64,000 nucleotides of DNA from JBMOPD01 sp049323615 (GTDB taxonomy: Bacteria > Bacillota > Desulfotomaculia > Desulfotomaculales > Desulfocucumaceae): contig JBMOPD010000024.1 of NCBI GenBank assembly GCA_049323615.1, forward strand, positions 8,516-72,515. Direction: 5' to 3'. Made by a program: the position numbers and the translations under genes. The notes beneath the pieces are model-generated. The model saw only the letters and a list, made by a program, of their open reading frames with translations. It had not been told where the DNA came from and did not search any database. This document shows, piece after piece, positions 8,727 through 16,611 of this stretch (its first letter is position 1; each line of letters opens with the position of its first letter).

Positions 8727-9135
8727 CCGCTTGAAAAACCAAAAAGGTTCGGTTTTATTGGAATTTGCCTTTGTAATCACCATTTTGATTGTGGTTTTCA
8801 TGGGAACTGTTACCCTGTCCTTCCTCTATTCCGACTATTACGCCGTCCAGAAAGTGGCCAGGGAAGGCGCCAGGGAGGCGTGCATAACGGGGAGCGAAGA
8901 CCAGGGAAGGCAAAAAGCCCTGGAGGCGGCCTGGCTCTGGGGTCTGGACCCAAATAGAACGGCAGTGGAATTTGAACGGGACAGCTCTGCTAACAGGGCT
9001 ATAGAGACCTGTACTGTCAGGTATATTGCCCGGCCCTTTGACAGAAGCTTTCCAACCCTGGTGAACGGTACTCCCCTGCGTGACGTTCAATTAAACGCCA
9101 GGGCTTCCTTTGGCTGGCGGGACTTTACTAATTAG
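8683..9135 (+). CDS. TadE/TadF-like pseudopilin
   Basis: A 150-residue protein whose processing site is NQKG/SVLLEF (Glu +5), followed by a membrane helix (ITILIVVFMGTVTLSFLY). The GAREACITG segment resembles the conserved start of TadE pseudopilin ectodomains. GTG 8683 is chosen because AGGAAGGAGG lies 12 bases upstream; TTG 8731 would cut the leader. It lies between two other pseudopilin genes in the same operon. Confidence 0.8.
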   Translation: MSTGSGRAISSTLTSRLKNQKGSVLLEFAFVITILIVVFMGTVTLSFLYSDYYAVQKVAREGAREACITGSEDQGRQKALEAAWLWGLDPNRTAVEFERDSSANRAIETCTVRYIARPFDRSFPTLVNGTPLRDVQLNARASFGWRDFTN

Positions 9136-9153
9136 ATCGGGGGGTGGGAATTA

Positions 9154-9861
9154 TTGCTGAGAATTATTCAAGACGAAAGGGGCAGCATCCTGCCGTTGTT
9201 TGCAGTGGTGGTAACAATACTTGTTATGGTCGCGGCAGTAGCCGTAGACTTCGCCAGGTATGCGGCGGCGTCCGAGAAACTGCAGACAGCGGGTGATGCC
9301 GCGGCTACCGCAGCCGCCATGAGCGCCAAAAGGTATGTCAGGCTGGAAATAGACCCCGGCCGGTACAGGGACTGCTGCCCCAAAAAAGATGGCGGATGCA
9401 GGCCATGCTGCAGGGACTGCGGAGACTCTTTCGAGGTGGAAGGCAGAGAAGACCAGCTGTTGGAGGGAAAGGGGTATAAGAAGTACTGCTGTTCCTGCGG
9501 CTGCGGCCGGGTGAAAATACTTGCGCGGTGGGTAAAGTATGAGAAAAACGGTTCAGATGCGGCAGCGGCGGCTGAAATGTTCTTCAACCTGAACAAACCC
9601 GGGGAGATGGATGAAAGCGCCGGGGGAGACTCTTACATAAGCTTGGTCAGCATCAGGGGAAACCCGGGTGACCCCCTGTATCCGTCCGTCATTGTAAGGA
9701 CCCGGGGCAAGGTAAAAACCATTATGATGGACTTCATGGAAAAACTGTATCCCGGCACTGATATGTCGACCCTGGATGCCTCCAGGTGTTCCCAGGGAGG
9801 GTCTTTCTATTACGACCTTAACGGGAAATGGCACCGGGCAGCCAGGGAAGGGTGTAATTGA
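9154..9861 (+). CDS. tadG: TadG-like pseudopilin with a cysteine-rich insert
   Basis: A 235-residue protein with a leader-like ERG/SILPLF, a single helix (AVVVTILVMVAAVAVDFA) and the TadG-like alanine-rich follow-on (AGDAAATAAAMSAK). The usual Glu +5 is missing. Unusually, residues 74-117 hold ten cysteines (CC, C, CC, C, then CCSCGC), with two more near the C-terminus. That implies a disulfide-knotted or metal-binding ectodomain. The start is TTG 9154 after a strong GGGGGGTGGG. The next gene encodes a membrane protein with two CxxC motifs, which may serve these cysteines. Confidence 0.75.
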   Translation: MLRIIQDERGSILPLFAVVVTILVMVAAVAVDFARYAAASEKLQTAGDAAATAAAMSAKRYVRLEIDPGRYRDCCPKKDGGCRPCCRDCGDSFEVEGREDQLLEGKGYKKYCCSCGCGRVKILARWVKYEKNGSDAAAAAEMFFNLNKPGEMDESAGGDSYISLVSIRGNPGDPLYPSVIVRTRGKVKTIMMDFMEKLYPGTDMSTLDASRCSQGGSFYYDLNGKWHRAAREGCN

Positions 9862-9878
9862 TTAAAGAATGCAGAAGC

Positions 9879-9899
9879 CAGAATTCAGAATCCAGAATT
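9879..9899. repeat. Short intergenic direct repeat
   Basis: CCAGAATT occurs twice (9879-9886 and 9892-9899) in a 73-base gap that also carries AGCAGTTAGC, a word seen again near 20970 after the last pilus-locus gene. It looks like remnants of small dispersed intergenic repeats. No function is assigned. Confidence 0.35.
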
Positions 9900-9944
9900 G
9901 TATGTAAAAGCAGTTAGCTGCCAAATATAGGGAGGTTGAAAAAG

Positions 9945-10691
9945 ATGCGAAAACTCCCGGGCGGATCCTTTTTTGTGGCCGCCGCAGTGTATCTGGCGGT
10001 CACCAAGCCCCCGGACCTTATAACGCTGCTGGCAATTATCGGGTGTGCGGTAATAGCCGGGCTGTCAGTTACCAGGTATTCCCACTGGTCCATTACCGGC
10101 GGGGCCATGCTGACAGCCGGCTCGCTGTTCCTGCAGTCGGCCCTCTCATACAGATGTACAGACTGCTTAAGGGCAGACATGATGATCCTGGCCGGTATTA
10201 TAACACTGTCCGTGGTGCAGTGGGGAAGGCTTAAAACAGCCGTGCGCACCCTGGCTTCGTTGATGACGGTAATGATGCCGGCCGCCGTGATACTTTACAC
10301 CAGCCTTGCGGGGGTCGCCGGCGCGGAAAGAGTACTGCCGGTGGAAAAGGTGGGCAGATACATAATGGTTACCGGGGACGGCGGAGACGTATCCCTTGAC
10401 ACCGCGGATAAACCGGTATTGTTTTACTCTCCCACCTGCGGCGCCTGTTCAGAGGCCGTGAAGACCCTGGCCAAATTGGACCCTGAAGGCAAACTTTGGG
10501 TGCCGGTGCAGACAATGGGGGATCCCTCGAAAGGCGGGGAATATCTGAAAGCAAAAGGCTTTGTTGGCGAAAGCTTTTACTTTGATTGGGGCGGGCCGGT
10601 GCCGGCAATGGTGGTGACCAGGGATAACAAAACGGTAGAGGTTATTGACCCGGAAGAAATGCTCAGGGTGGTCGGAGGTGATGTGCGTTGA
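9945..10691 (+). CDS. Membrane protein with thioredoxin-like CGAC domain
   Basis: A 248-residue protein. About four hydrophobic helices span residues 8-125, with a CTDC pair at 71-74 between helices. A C-terminal thioredoxin-like domain follows, with CGAC at 165-168 (VLFYSPTCGACSEAV) after a beta strand. The arrangement recalls quinone-coupled disulfide systems such as VKOR or DsbB joined to a thioredoxin domain, but I cannot show homology to them. ATG 9945 is spaced correctly from GGGAGG; TTG 9936 touches that site. It directly follows the cysteine-rich pseudopilin, suggesting a role in its oxidative folding. Confidence 0.65.
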   Translation: MRKLPGGSFFVAAAVYLAVTKPPDLITLLAIIGCAVIAGLSVTRYSHWSITGGAMLTAGSLFLQSALSYRCTDCLRADMMILAGIITLSVVQWGRLKTAVRTLASLMTVMMPAAVILYTSLAGVAGAERVLPVEKVGRYIMVTGDGGDVSLDTADKPVLFYSPTCGACSEAVKTLAKLDPEGKLWVPVQTMGDPSKGGEYLKAKGFVGESFYFDWGGPVPAMVVTRDNKTVEVIDPEEMLRVVGGDVR

Positions 10692-11527
10692 GGTTGTGGA
10701 CTGCGGGAATGGGCGGGCTGCTTTTATTCCTGCTGGGATTAGCCGCGGGGAAATTCTACCCGCTGGTAAATATCCTGTGGCTGGTCTATACCCTGGGATT
10801 GACAGGTATCACACTCCTGTGGGTAAGACACATCAACAAAAACCTTGACAACCTGCTGCTGGAGGTGCCGGACCCGCAACTCCTCCGAAAGTCATTTGCT
10901 TTCGATATAAACGAGTTTTCCATGGCCCACAGGAACATGGAGAAGGTGTACAAAAAGCTCCAGCTGGCGGAATTCAACCTGCTTAACCAGAAGGCCAGGC
11001 AGGCCGGCGAGAATTTCAACCTGATGCTGTCCAACACCACCGATTCCCTGACCGGTGTCCCCAACCGGAGGGAATTGGACAGGTATCTGGAAAAGGTGGC
11101 CGGAAAGATGAACCCCATGTCGGTAATCATGGTAGACATCGACCACTTTAAAAAGATCAATGATACTTACGGTCATGCTGCCGGAGATATGGTGCTGCAG
11201 CATTTCGCCTCAGTGGTAAAGGGATCGGTAAGGCCTGCGGACTTCCTGGGCCGGTACGGGGGCGAGGAGTTCATGGTCATATGCGGCGCAGAACTTGAGG
11301 AGGCGGCCGAGATTGCCGAACGGGTGCGGCAGGTAGTGTCGGAGACACCGGTTAAGGTTTCAGACAACCAGACAGTCGCCGTTACGGCCAGTATGGGGGT
11401 GGCCGAATACAGGACCGGAGATACCATGGAAACCATGGTTCAACGGGCTGATGAGGCCCTTTACCGCGCCAAACAGGACGGGAGAAACATGGTTAAAAAG
11501 GAGAGTGAACAGCCATGCGCAGGATAA
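10688..11527 (+). CDS. Membrane-anchored diguanylate cyclase (GGDEF)
   Basis: A 279-residue protein with two N-terminal membrane helices (about 5-46), a helical linker and a GGDEF domain. The active-site motif is GGEEF at 191-195, and an inhibitory-site RPAD lies exactly five residues upstream at 182-185, so product inhibition by cyclic di-GMP is expected. The metal-binding VDIDHFKKIND is present. The start is TTG 10688, overlapping the previous TGA, after GGAGGTGA. Its place inside the operon suggests that it makes local cyclic di-GMP governing pilus assembly or attachment. No EAL or PilZ partner is visible here. Confidence 0.9.
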   Translation: MRLWTAGMGGLLLFLLGLAAGKFYPLVNILWLVYTLGLTGITLLWVRHINKNLDNLLLEVPDPQLLRKSFAFDINEFSMAHRNMEKVYKKLQLAEFNLLNQKARQAGENFNLMLSNTTDSLTGVPNRRELDRYLEKVAGKMNPMSVIMVDIDHFKKINDTYGHAAGDMVLQHFASVVKGSVRPADFLGRYGGEEFMVICGAELEEAAEIAERVRQVVSETPVKVSDNQTVAVTASMGVAEYRTGDTMETMVQRADEALYRAKQDGRNMVKKESEQPCAG

Positions 11528-12279
11528 AACTTCCGGCCAAGAACATGAGTTTTTGGGTGGCCATGATTTTAAGCGTTGCCGCGGGCCTGTCCGTTCTGCT
11601 TGCTTTCTACCGGCTGTACATGCCGGTTAGGGTGCTGGCGCCGAAGCAGGACATCAAGGCGGGATCGGTTATAACCCAAAATGAAATAGGCTTTTTGACC
11701 GTTTCCAAGAAGGATAAACATTCCATGGCCCTTACCAATCCCCGGCAGGCCGTTGGAAAATACGCCAAGGACAAGCTGTACGCCATGGAACCCATACTGT
11801 CACAGAAAATCACGGCCGACCAGAGGGAGATCATGGGCATATCCGGCAGCCTGGGTCCGGACGAGACGTACATAACATTTAAGCAAAATGAAGCCAAGTG
11901 GCCCCAGGGATTGAAGGAAGGGGACAGTGTATCTGTGGTGGCGGTGGTGGAGGATGGGATTCCCCGGGTAGTGGGGGAAAAAATCAAAGTTCTCAACATT
12001 GCCGGGGCTAAAGCTGCCGCGGGCCAGATAGACCAGATTAAAAACGCCATCACCAGCAGCGACAGCGGCATAACCCTGGCGTTGAGGTGGACGCAGCTGG
12101 GCCCGTTATTTTACGGAAAGTCCCTGTCCAAGGAAATCTGGATAGTGCCTGAGCACCCCGCCAGAGAAACAGGAGGAGATATCTATGAACCGGGCAAGCT
12201 TGAACAGTTACGACAGGAGGCAATTAACCAGAATAGTTCAGGACAACGTAATACAAAAACACAAAGGCCTGTTTCTTAA
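11515..12279 (+). CDS. CpaB-like pilus assembly protein (set 2)
   Basis: A 254-residue second CpaB: N-terminal membrane helix (FWVAMILSVAAGLSVLLAFY), then the SAF core VLAPKQDIKAGSVITQNEI (about 42-60) and a C-terminal domain of the RcpC type. ATG 11515 overlaps the GGDEF gene by 13 bases. The last 95 bases overlap the start of the second TadA, and the corresponding tail (YEPGKLEQLRQEAINQNSSG) is hydrophilic. The tail may be dispensable, or the overlap may enforce coupling. Confidence 0.78.
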   Translation: MRRIKLPAKNMSFWVAMILSVAAGLSVLLAFYRLYMPVRVLAPKQDIKAGSVITQNEIGFLTVSKKDKHSMALTNPRQAVGKYAKDKLYAMEPILSQKITADQREIMGISGSLGPDETYITFKQNEAKWPQGLKEGDSVSVVAVVEDGIPRVVGEKIKVLNIAGAKAAAGQIDQIKNAITSSDSGITLALRWTQLGPLFYGKSLSKEIWIVPEHPARETGGDIYEPGKLEQLRQEAINQNSSGQRNTKTQRPVS

Positions 12280-13435
12280 TCCGGATAACCCCAACTCACT
12301 GTTTAAGCAGGAGGAGGTTATCAGGCAGGAGATAAGGATCCTGCTTGACCGGGAGGACCGGGAAACAGAGACTTACGTTATTGACCAGCTGATTGGCTAT
12401 AAAGACCTGGGGCCGTTTTTCAGGGACCCGGAAATTACGGATATCCTGATCAACGGTCCGGACCAGGTGTACATTGAAAAAAACAACCGCCCGGTAAAGA
12501 CCGCGATCAAGTTTGAGAGCGCCGATGAAGTGATGAAGATACTTCAGATGGCGGTCCAGAAGGCGGGCAGGAAGATAGACTTCAACCACCCCCTGGTGGA
12601 CGTGAGGCTTCCGGACGGGTCCAGGTTGAATGCCGTCATCGTGCCCAACTGCCCTTTCCCGGCCGTATCCATCAGGAAGTTCGTACAGAAAAGCTTTACC
12701 GGTAAAGAGCTGGTTGACCAGGGATTCTTAAGCGAGGAAATGTTATTGTTTTTTCAGTACGCGGTAAAGGCCGGGTGCAATATTGTCATAGCCGGCGCCA
12801 CCGGGTCCGGTAAGACAACCTTTTTAAGGTTTTTGTGCTCCTTTATTCCGGAAAACGAACGGATCGTGACCATCGAGGACACCTTCGAGTTGAACCTGGA
12901 AGGCCACGTTGTTCCCCTGCAGAAATCCGCCCGGGTGGATGTTAAAGACCTCATGGTAAACGCCCTGCGCATGTATCCCCGCCGGATAATACTGGGCGAA
13001 TTCAGGGGGGCCGAGACATTCGAACTTCTTCAGGCCATGGGTACGGGCCATATGGGGTCGATGACCACGGGCCACGCCAACAACGGCAGGCAAGACCTGG
13101 TCCAGCGCCTGATCCGGGCCATGATGGGCGCGGGGCTCTCTGATGAAGAGCTGACCCGGCATATCTTAAGTTCTATCGACCTTACAGTTTTTATTAAAAA
13201 ATTCAAGGACGGCAAGTGGTGCATTACCGAGGTGAACGAACTTGTCGACGACCATGGCGGGCCAAGATTTGAAGAGGTATATAAGTTCAACAGAAGCACC
13301 GGCAGGCATGAGGCGGTAAAGAGCCTCTCACCGGCGCTTCTGGAAAGGCTGCAGGACGAGCTGGGCAATGAAAAACTGCCGGGTATAAAGCCGTTCTCCA
13401 ACCTGTACAAACCGAGGGGTGTGGTCGCGCTTTGA
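12185..13435 (+). CDS. Tad secretion ATPase TadA/CpaF (set 2)
   Basis: A 416-residue TadA paralogue. Walker A is AGATGSGKTT around residues 203-212, and the conserved TGHMGSMTTGHANN block follows. In set 1 the last motif reads TTAHANS, so the catalytic-region details differ. The start ATG 12185 is fixed by AGGAGGAG although it lies 95 bases inside the CpaB-like gene. This motor heads a second TadABC-type set, probably dedicated to the different pilins downstream. Confidence 0.9.
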   Translation: MNRASLNSYDRRQLTRIVQDNVIQKHKGLFLNPDNPNSLFKQEEVIRQEIRILLDREDRETETYVIDQLIGYKDLGPFFRDPEITDILINGPDQVYIEKNNRPVKTAIKFESADEVMKILQMAVQKAGRKIDFNHPLVDVRLPDGSRLNAVIVPNCPFPAVSIRKFVQKSFTGKELVDQGFLSEEMLLFFQYAVKAGCNIVIAGATGSGKTTFLRFLCSFIPENERIVTIEDTFELNLEGHVVPLQKSARVDVKDLMVNALRMYPRRIILGEFRGAETFELLQAMGTGHMGSMTTGHANNGRQDLVQRLIRAMMGAGLSDEELTRHILSSIDLTVFIKKFKDGKWCITEVNELVDDHGGPRFEEVYKFNRSTGRHEAVKSLSPALLERLQDELGNEKLPGIKPFSNLYKPRGVVAL

Positions 13436-14367
13436 TGAATATAGCCGTTGTTAAGACCATGCCTGAGGTAATAATTCCGGCTGTGCTGGTTGCGGCCGCG
13501 GTAATGTCAATCTGCATCTGCCGTAACATTGAAAAATTCAGGAGGTCGGCATCCAGGCTAAAGGAGATCCTGGAGTACGAGGCCAGGCAGAGGGATTCTG
13601 CCTTCACAAAATACAAGGTTGCCAGGGACGCCGCATACAAGCTTAACCGCCTGGGGGCGCCTGTCAATTACAACGCCTTTTTGGTATTGAACCTGGCGAT
13701 ATCCCTGGCCCTTGCCGTGGTAAGCATAAAGGTGCTGTCAAACCCTCTCCTGGCCGCTATTTTGATGGTAATCTGGATGCTTTTCTCCCACCAGCTGGTG
13801 GACAGGCTGTACCGCACCCGGGTAAAGGCAAAAATTGACGCCCAGGCCCAGCTGGCCCTCCAGCTCATTGCGGAGCTGTACAGCGTTTCGGACAACCTTG
13901 TTCAGGCCATTGAGAGGGTAATACCGTCCACTCCCCGGCCTCTGCGCAGGGACCTTGAAAATCTCGTCCTCCAGGTAAAGACCAACAAGGATTTTGACCG
14001 GTGTCTTTTAGATTTCGCCGCCAACATAGACAACCGGGACATAGAGACATTCGTCCACGGGATTATACTGGCCGAACACTTCGGCACCGAAACCCACGAG
14101 GTGATAATGAAAAATGCCGAGGTAATCCGGGACAGGATTGCTCTGCGGGAGGAATTGATTGACGAAACCAAGGGAAAGAAAGCGATTATTCACCTCTTCA
14201 TGATCATCCTGCCGGTTGTTTTCCTGTGGCTGTTCACCGGTTCTGACGACGCGAGGAGAATATTCACCGATACCGCAAAGGGGAATTACCTGGTGTCCTT
14301 ACTGGCCGTTGTGGAGTACCTTTGCTGGTACTTTGACAGCAGGAAGGGGGTGGCCGAGGAATTATGA
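13435..14367 (+). CDS. TadB-like platform protein (set 2)
   Basis: A 310-residue GspF-domain membrane protein: helices near residues 10-26 and 75-120, the cytoplasmic domain (AQLALQLIAELYSVSDNLVQA), and a C-terminal helix pair. ATG 13435 overlaps the TadA stop (TGATG); TTG 13432 is an alternative. It is quite diverged from the set 1 TadB but has the same position and topology. Confidence 0.8.
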   Translation: MNIAVVKTMPEVIIPAVLVAAAVMSICICRNIEKFRRSASRLKEILEYEARQRDSAFTKYKVARDAAYKLNRLGAPVNYNAFLVLNLAISLALAVVSIKVLSNPLLAAILMVIWMLFSHQLVDRLYRTRVKAKIDAQAQLALQLIAELYSVSDNLVQAIERVIPSTPRPLRRDLENLVLQVKTNKDFDRCLLDFAANIDNRDIETFVHGIILAEHFGTETHEVIMKNAEVIRDRIALREELIDETKGKKAIIHLFMIILPVVFLWLFTGSDDARRIFTDTAKGNYLVSLLAVVEYLCWYFDSRKGVAEEL

Positions 14368-15161
14368 TGATGTACGCGGGGCTGCCCGCGGCGCTTGTAG
14401 CCATGGCCGTACTGGCCTGGTGTATGAGGCGGGTTAAACTGCCTGAGCCACTGCAAATAATTGAAAAGCTGGGCAGTTACAGCGTTTCCGGAGAGGACAT
14501 GAAGACGCTGGGCAAGCGCCTGGAAGCTTTGAATATACCGGTATCGCCGGAATTATATGCAGCGGCAAAAACGGTAATTACCGTAATCCTGGTTTTAACT
14601 GGGCTTTTTCTATTGCTTGACCGGCATATCCAGGGTGTGTTATTGCTCTTTGCCGCCCCCATGGCCGGGAGACTGCCGGAGCTTTTCCTTGAATTAAGGG
14701 AGAAAAAGAGAAAGGAGTTGATGCTGAGAGATTTCCCGCTGATGGTGGACCAGGTGAGGATATACGCCAGGGCGGCCGGTTACTTTCAGGCGCTTAAAAT
14801 AGCGTCTTACGCCACAAAGGGGGTGCTCGGGCGGGAAATGGCTGTATTGTCGGCCGAGTTGGAGCTGACAAGCTTTAAAGAGGCCATGAATAACTTTGCC
14901 GGGCGCTGCGGGATACCGGAAATAGCCGACTTTGCAAGAATACTGGTGGTAGAACAGGCAACGGGGGCGGATATCGGCGACATACTTTTAAACTGCACAA
15001 AAATGGCCCGGCAGAGACAGGTGTCGAAAATAAAGCGGAAGATAAAGATCCAGCCTATACTGATGAGCATCCTGCCGGGGGTGCTGCTGATCATGTTTGT
15101 TTTAATGTTCATCATTCCCATGGTGACAAACATAATAACACAATTGAACGCTATCAAATAA
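14364..15161 (+). CDS. TadC-like platform protein (set 2)
   Basis: A 265-residue GspF-domain protein with an N-terminal helix, two central helices (ITVILVLTGLFLLLDRH onward), the cytoplasmic domain (LMVDQVRIYARAAGYFQALK) and a C-terminal helix (VLLIMFVLMFIIPMV). Three consecutive-frame ATGs lie at 14364-14372; the first overlaps the previous stop. It completes the second A-B-C set. Confidence 0.8.
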   Translation: MMMYAGLPAALVAMAVLAWCMRRVKLPEPLQIIEKLGSYSVSGEDMKTLGKRLEALNIPVSPELYAAAKTVITVILVLTGLFLLLDRHIQGVLLLFAAPMAGRLPELFLELREKKRKELMLRDFPLMVDQVRIYARAAGYFQALKIASYATKGVLGREMAVLSAELELTSFKEAMNNFAGRCGIPEIADFARILVVEQATGADIGDILLNCTKMARQRQVSKIKRKIKIQPILMSILPGVLLIMFVLMFIIPMVTNIITQLNAIK

Positions 15162-15175
15162 AGGAGGAAATTGAA

Positions 15176-15379
15176 ATGGCCCACAGGGTAAAAGAAGCTG
15201 TTATGGATCTCCACGGTGACCGGAGGGGGAGTTATTTCATAGAAATGGCCCTGGTGGTGATCGGGGTGGCCCTGACTGTTTTCACGGCGGCCAGCGGGCT
15301 GGCAAACAACGGCATTGCGCCGAAGTATTCTGCAATCACCCAGGAAATTCAAAGCGTAACGGTCCCTGACCTTAAATGA
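15176..15379 (+). CDS. Pilin-like protein (class III leader)
   Basis: A 67-residue protein with RRG/SYFIEMALVV: cleavage after Gly gives Glu +5 and Met +6, followed by one hydrophobic helix and a short polar tail. Size and site fit a Flp-type pilin, although the tyrosine at +6 is replaced. ATG 15176 follows AAAGGAGGAAA. It is the first of a run of four or five pilin-like genes and is a candidate major subunit for the second machine. Confidence 0.78.
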   Translation: MAHRVKEAVMDLHGDRRGSYFIEMALVVIGVALTVFTAASGLANNGIAPKYSAITQEIQSVTVPDLK

Positions 15380-15397
15380 AAGGGAGGCTTAAACGGT

Positions 15398-15574
15398 ATG
15401 CGTCAAATGTTTGATAAACTGCACCAGGACCAGGGTGGAAGTGTATTTGTGGAAACCGCCCTTTTGATTATCGGGATCGCATTTGCTGTGGCCCCCTTTA
15501 TGTTTGCGCTGGGTGCCGAATTGGGCGGAAAGATCGAGGATATTAAAGGTGAGATTGAACAGGTGGGGCTTTAA
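15398..15574 (+). CDS. Second small pilin-like protein, 58 residues
   Basis: A complete 58-codon frame begins at ATG 15398 after AAGGGAGG and ends with TAA at 15574. The protein has QGG/SVFVETALLI, a class III site with Glu +5, then a hydrophobic helix (LLIIGIAFAVAPFMFAL) and a short charged tail. It is similar in plan to the pilin at 15176-15379, 18 bases upstream, and is 1 base from the next gene. Its small size makes it easy to miss in annotation. Confidence 0.8.
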   Translation: MRQMFDKLHQDQGGSVFVETALLIIGIAFAVAPFMFALGAELGGKIEDIKGEIEQVGL

Positions 15575-15575
15575 G

Positions 15576-16061
15576 ATGCTGTCAAACTTGCACAGGGATA
15601 GAAGGGGGCAGGTGTTTGTAGAAGCACTGATTGTCATCCCCCTTCTGTTCATGCTTTTTATCTTTATCGTGGAAATGGGCTTTTTGATGTATAACTGGTC
15701 GGTAATCAACTTTTATACCGGCAGCTGCGCGGTTGCCGCGGCCACAAAGGGTCAGTTTTCAGACGAGATAAGGCTGAGGCTGGCTGAGAATATAAGTGAC
15801 TGGACAGTAAACAGCCAGGGGCTAAATTACTGCGTGACCGGTACAGACCCCCCGGCTGCCCCGGCCGGCGACACGGTTTATATATATGGCACGGACAGCG
15901 GCTTACAGGTGCAAAGAGGGTCATATATCACGGTGAACGTCAATTACCCCTGGCGCTTCAAATTCTTTATCATTGACAGCCTGTCCAGGTTTGCAGTCAG
16001 CGAAGAAAATTTCCGCATAAAGGCGAATGCCTCAGTTCCCAGCGAGGTGTTTTTTGAATGA
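15576..16061 (+). CDS. TadE-like pseudopilin (set 2)
   Basis: A 161-residue protein with leader RRG/QVFVEALIV (Glu +5) and a helix (LIVIPLLFMLFIFIVEMGFL), then a beta-rich ectodomain. ATG 15576 follows the previous stop by one base, with AGGTGGGG upstream; longer in-frame extensions would run through the 58-residue pilin gene. Its stop overlaps the next start (ATGA). Confidence 0.8.
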   Translation: MLSNLHRDRRGQVFVEALIVIPLLFMLFIFIVEMGFLMYNWSVINFYTGSCAVAAATKGQFSDEIRLRLAENISDWTVNSQGLNYCVTGTDPPAAPAGDTVYIYGTDSGLQVQRGSYITVNVNYPWRFKFFIIDSLSRFAVSEENFRIKANASVPSEVFFE

Positions 16062-16588
16062 TTATCAAAGATCAGAGAGGGTCAGCTTCAATACTGGCCC
16101 TCTTTATGATAATTTGTTTTTTTGCGGCCGGCGCCCTGGTAACGGATGTGGCCGGGCATTACTGCCTCAAAATTTCAGCCAAGCATAAACTCAACCTTGC
16201 CTTAAGGAGTGCGGCGGCTCAAATCGGCGAGGAGGAGCTGAAAGACGCAAACCTTGTTATTGACGAGGCCCGGGCAGCCCGGGTCTTTTATGATGTTTTA
16301 AAGATTAACCTGGTCCTGGATGACGGCCTGAAGCCGCGGGCCGGTTCCATCTTGAACTCGGGCCCCGTCCGGATCGTTTACTTTAAAGTGGTAAATCCGG
16401 GCGAAGTGCCTTTTACATACACATACGGGGATTATACGGAAACCGTTAACCGGGCGGCGGTGGTGGGAATAATCGGCTTCCCGGTTAAAAGCGGGTTATT
16501 TGCACGAATGGCCGGGGTTCCGGAGGAAACAACTATGTACTGCCGCGCAACGGTTGTACCCGAGTTGATCAGCAGGCCATTGGATTAA
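16058..16588 (+). CDS. TadG-like pseudopilin (set 2)
   Basis: A 176-residue protein with QRG/SASILALF and an N-terminal helix, then an ectodomain with the Ala-rich helix typical of TadG-like proteins (LNLALRSAAAQIGEEEL). Glu +5 is absent, as in the cysteine-rich TadG-like protein at 9154-9861. It is coupled to the previous gene by a 4-base overlap. Confidence 0.72.
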   Translation: MIIKDQRGSASILALFMIICFFAAGALVTDVAGHYCLKISAKHKLNLALRSAAAQIGEEELKDANLVIDEARAARVFYDVLKINLVLDDGLKPRAGSILNSGPVRIVYFKVVNPGEVPFTYTYGDYTETVNRAAVVGIIGFPVKSGLFARMAGVPEETTMYCRATVVPELISRPLD

Positions 16589-16611
16589 ATCCAATTAAAG
16601 GGGTGCTTTAA

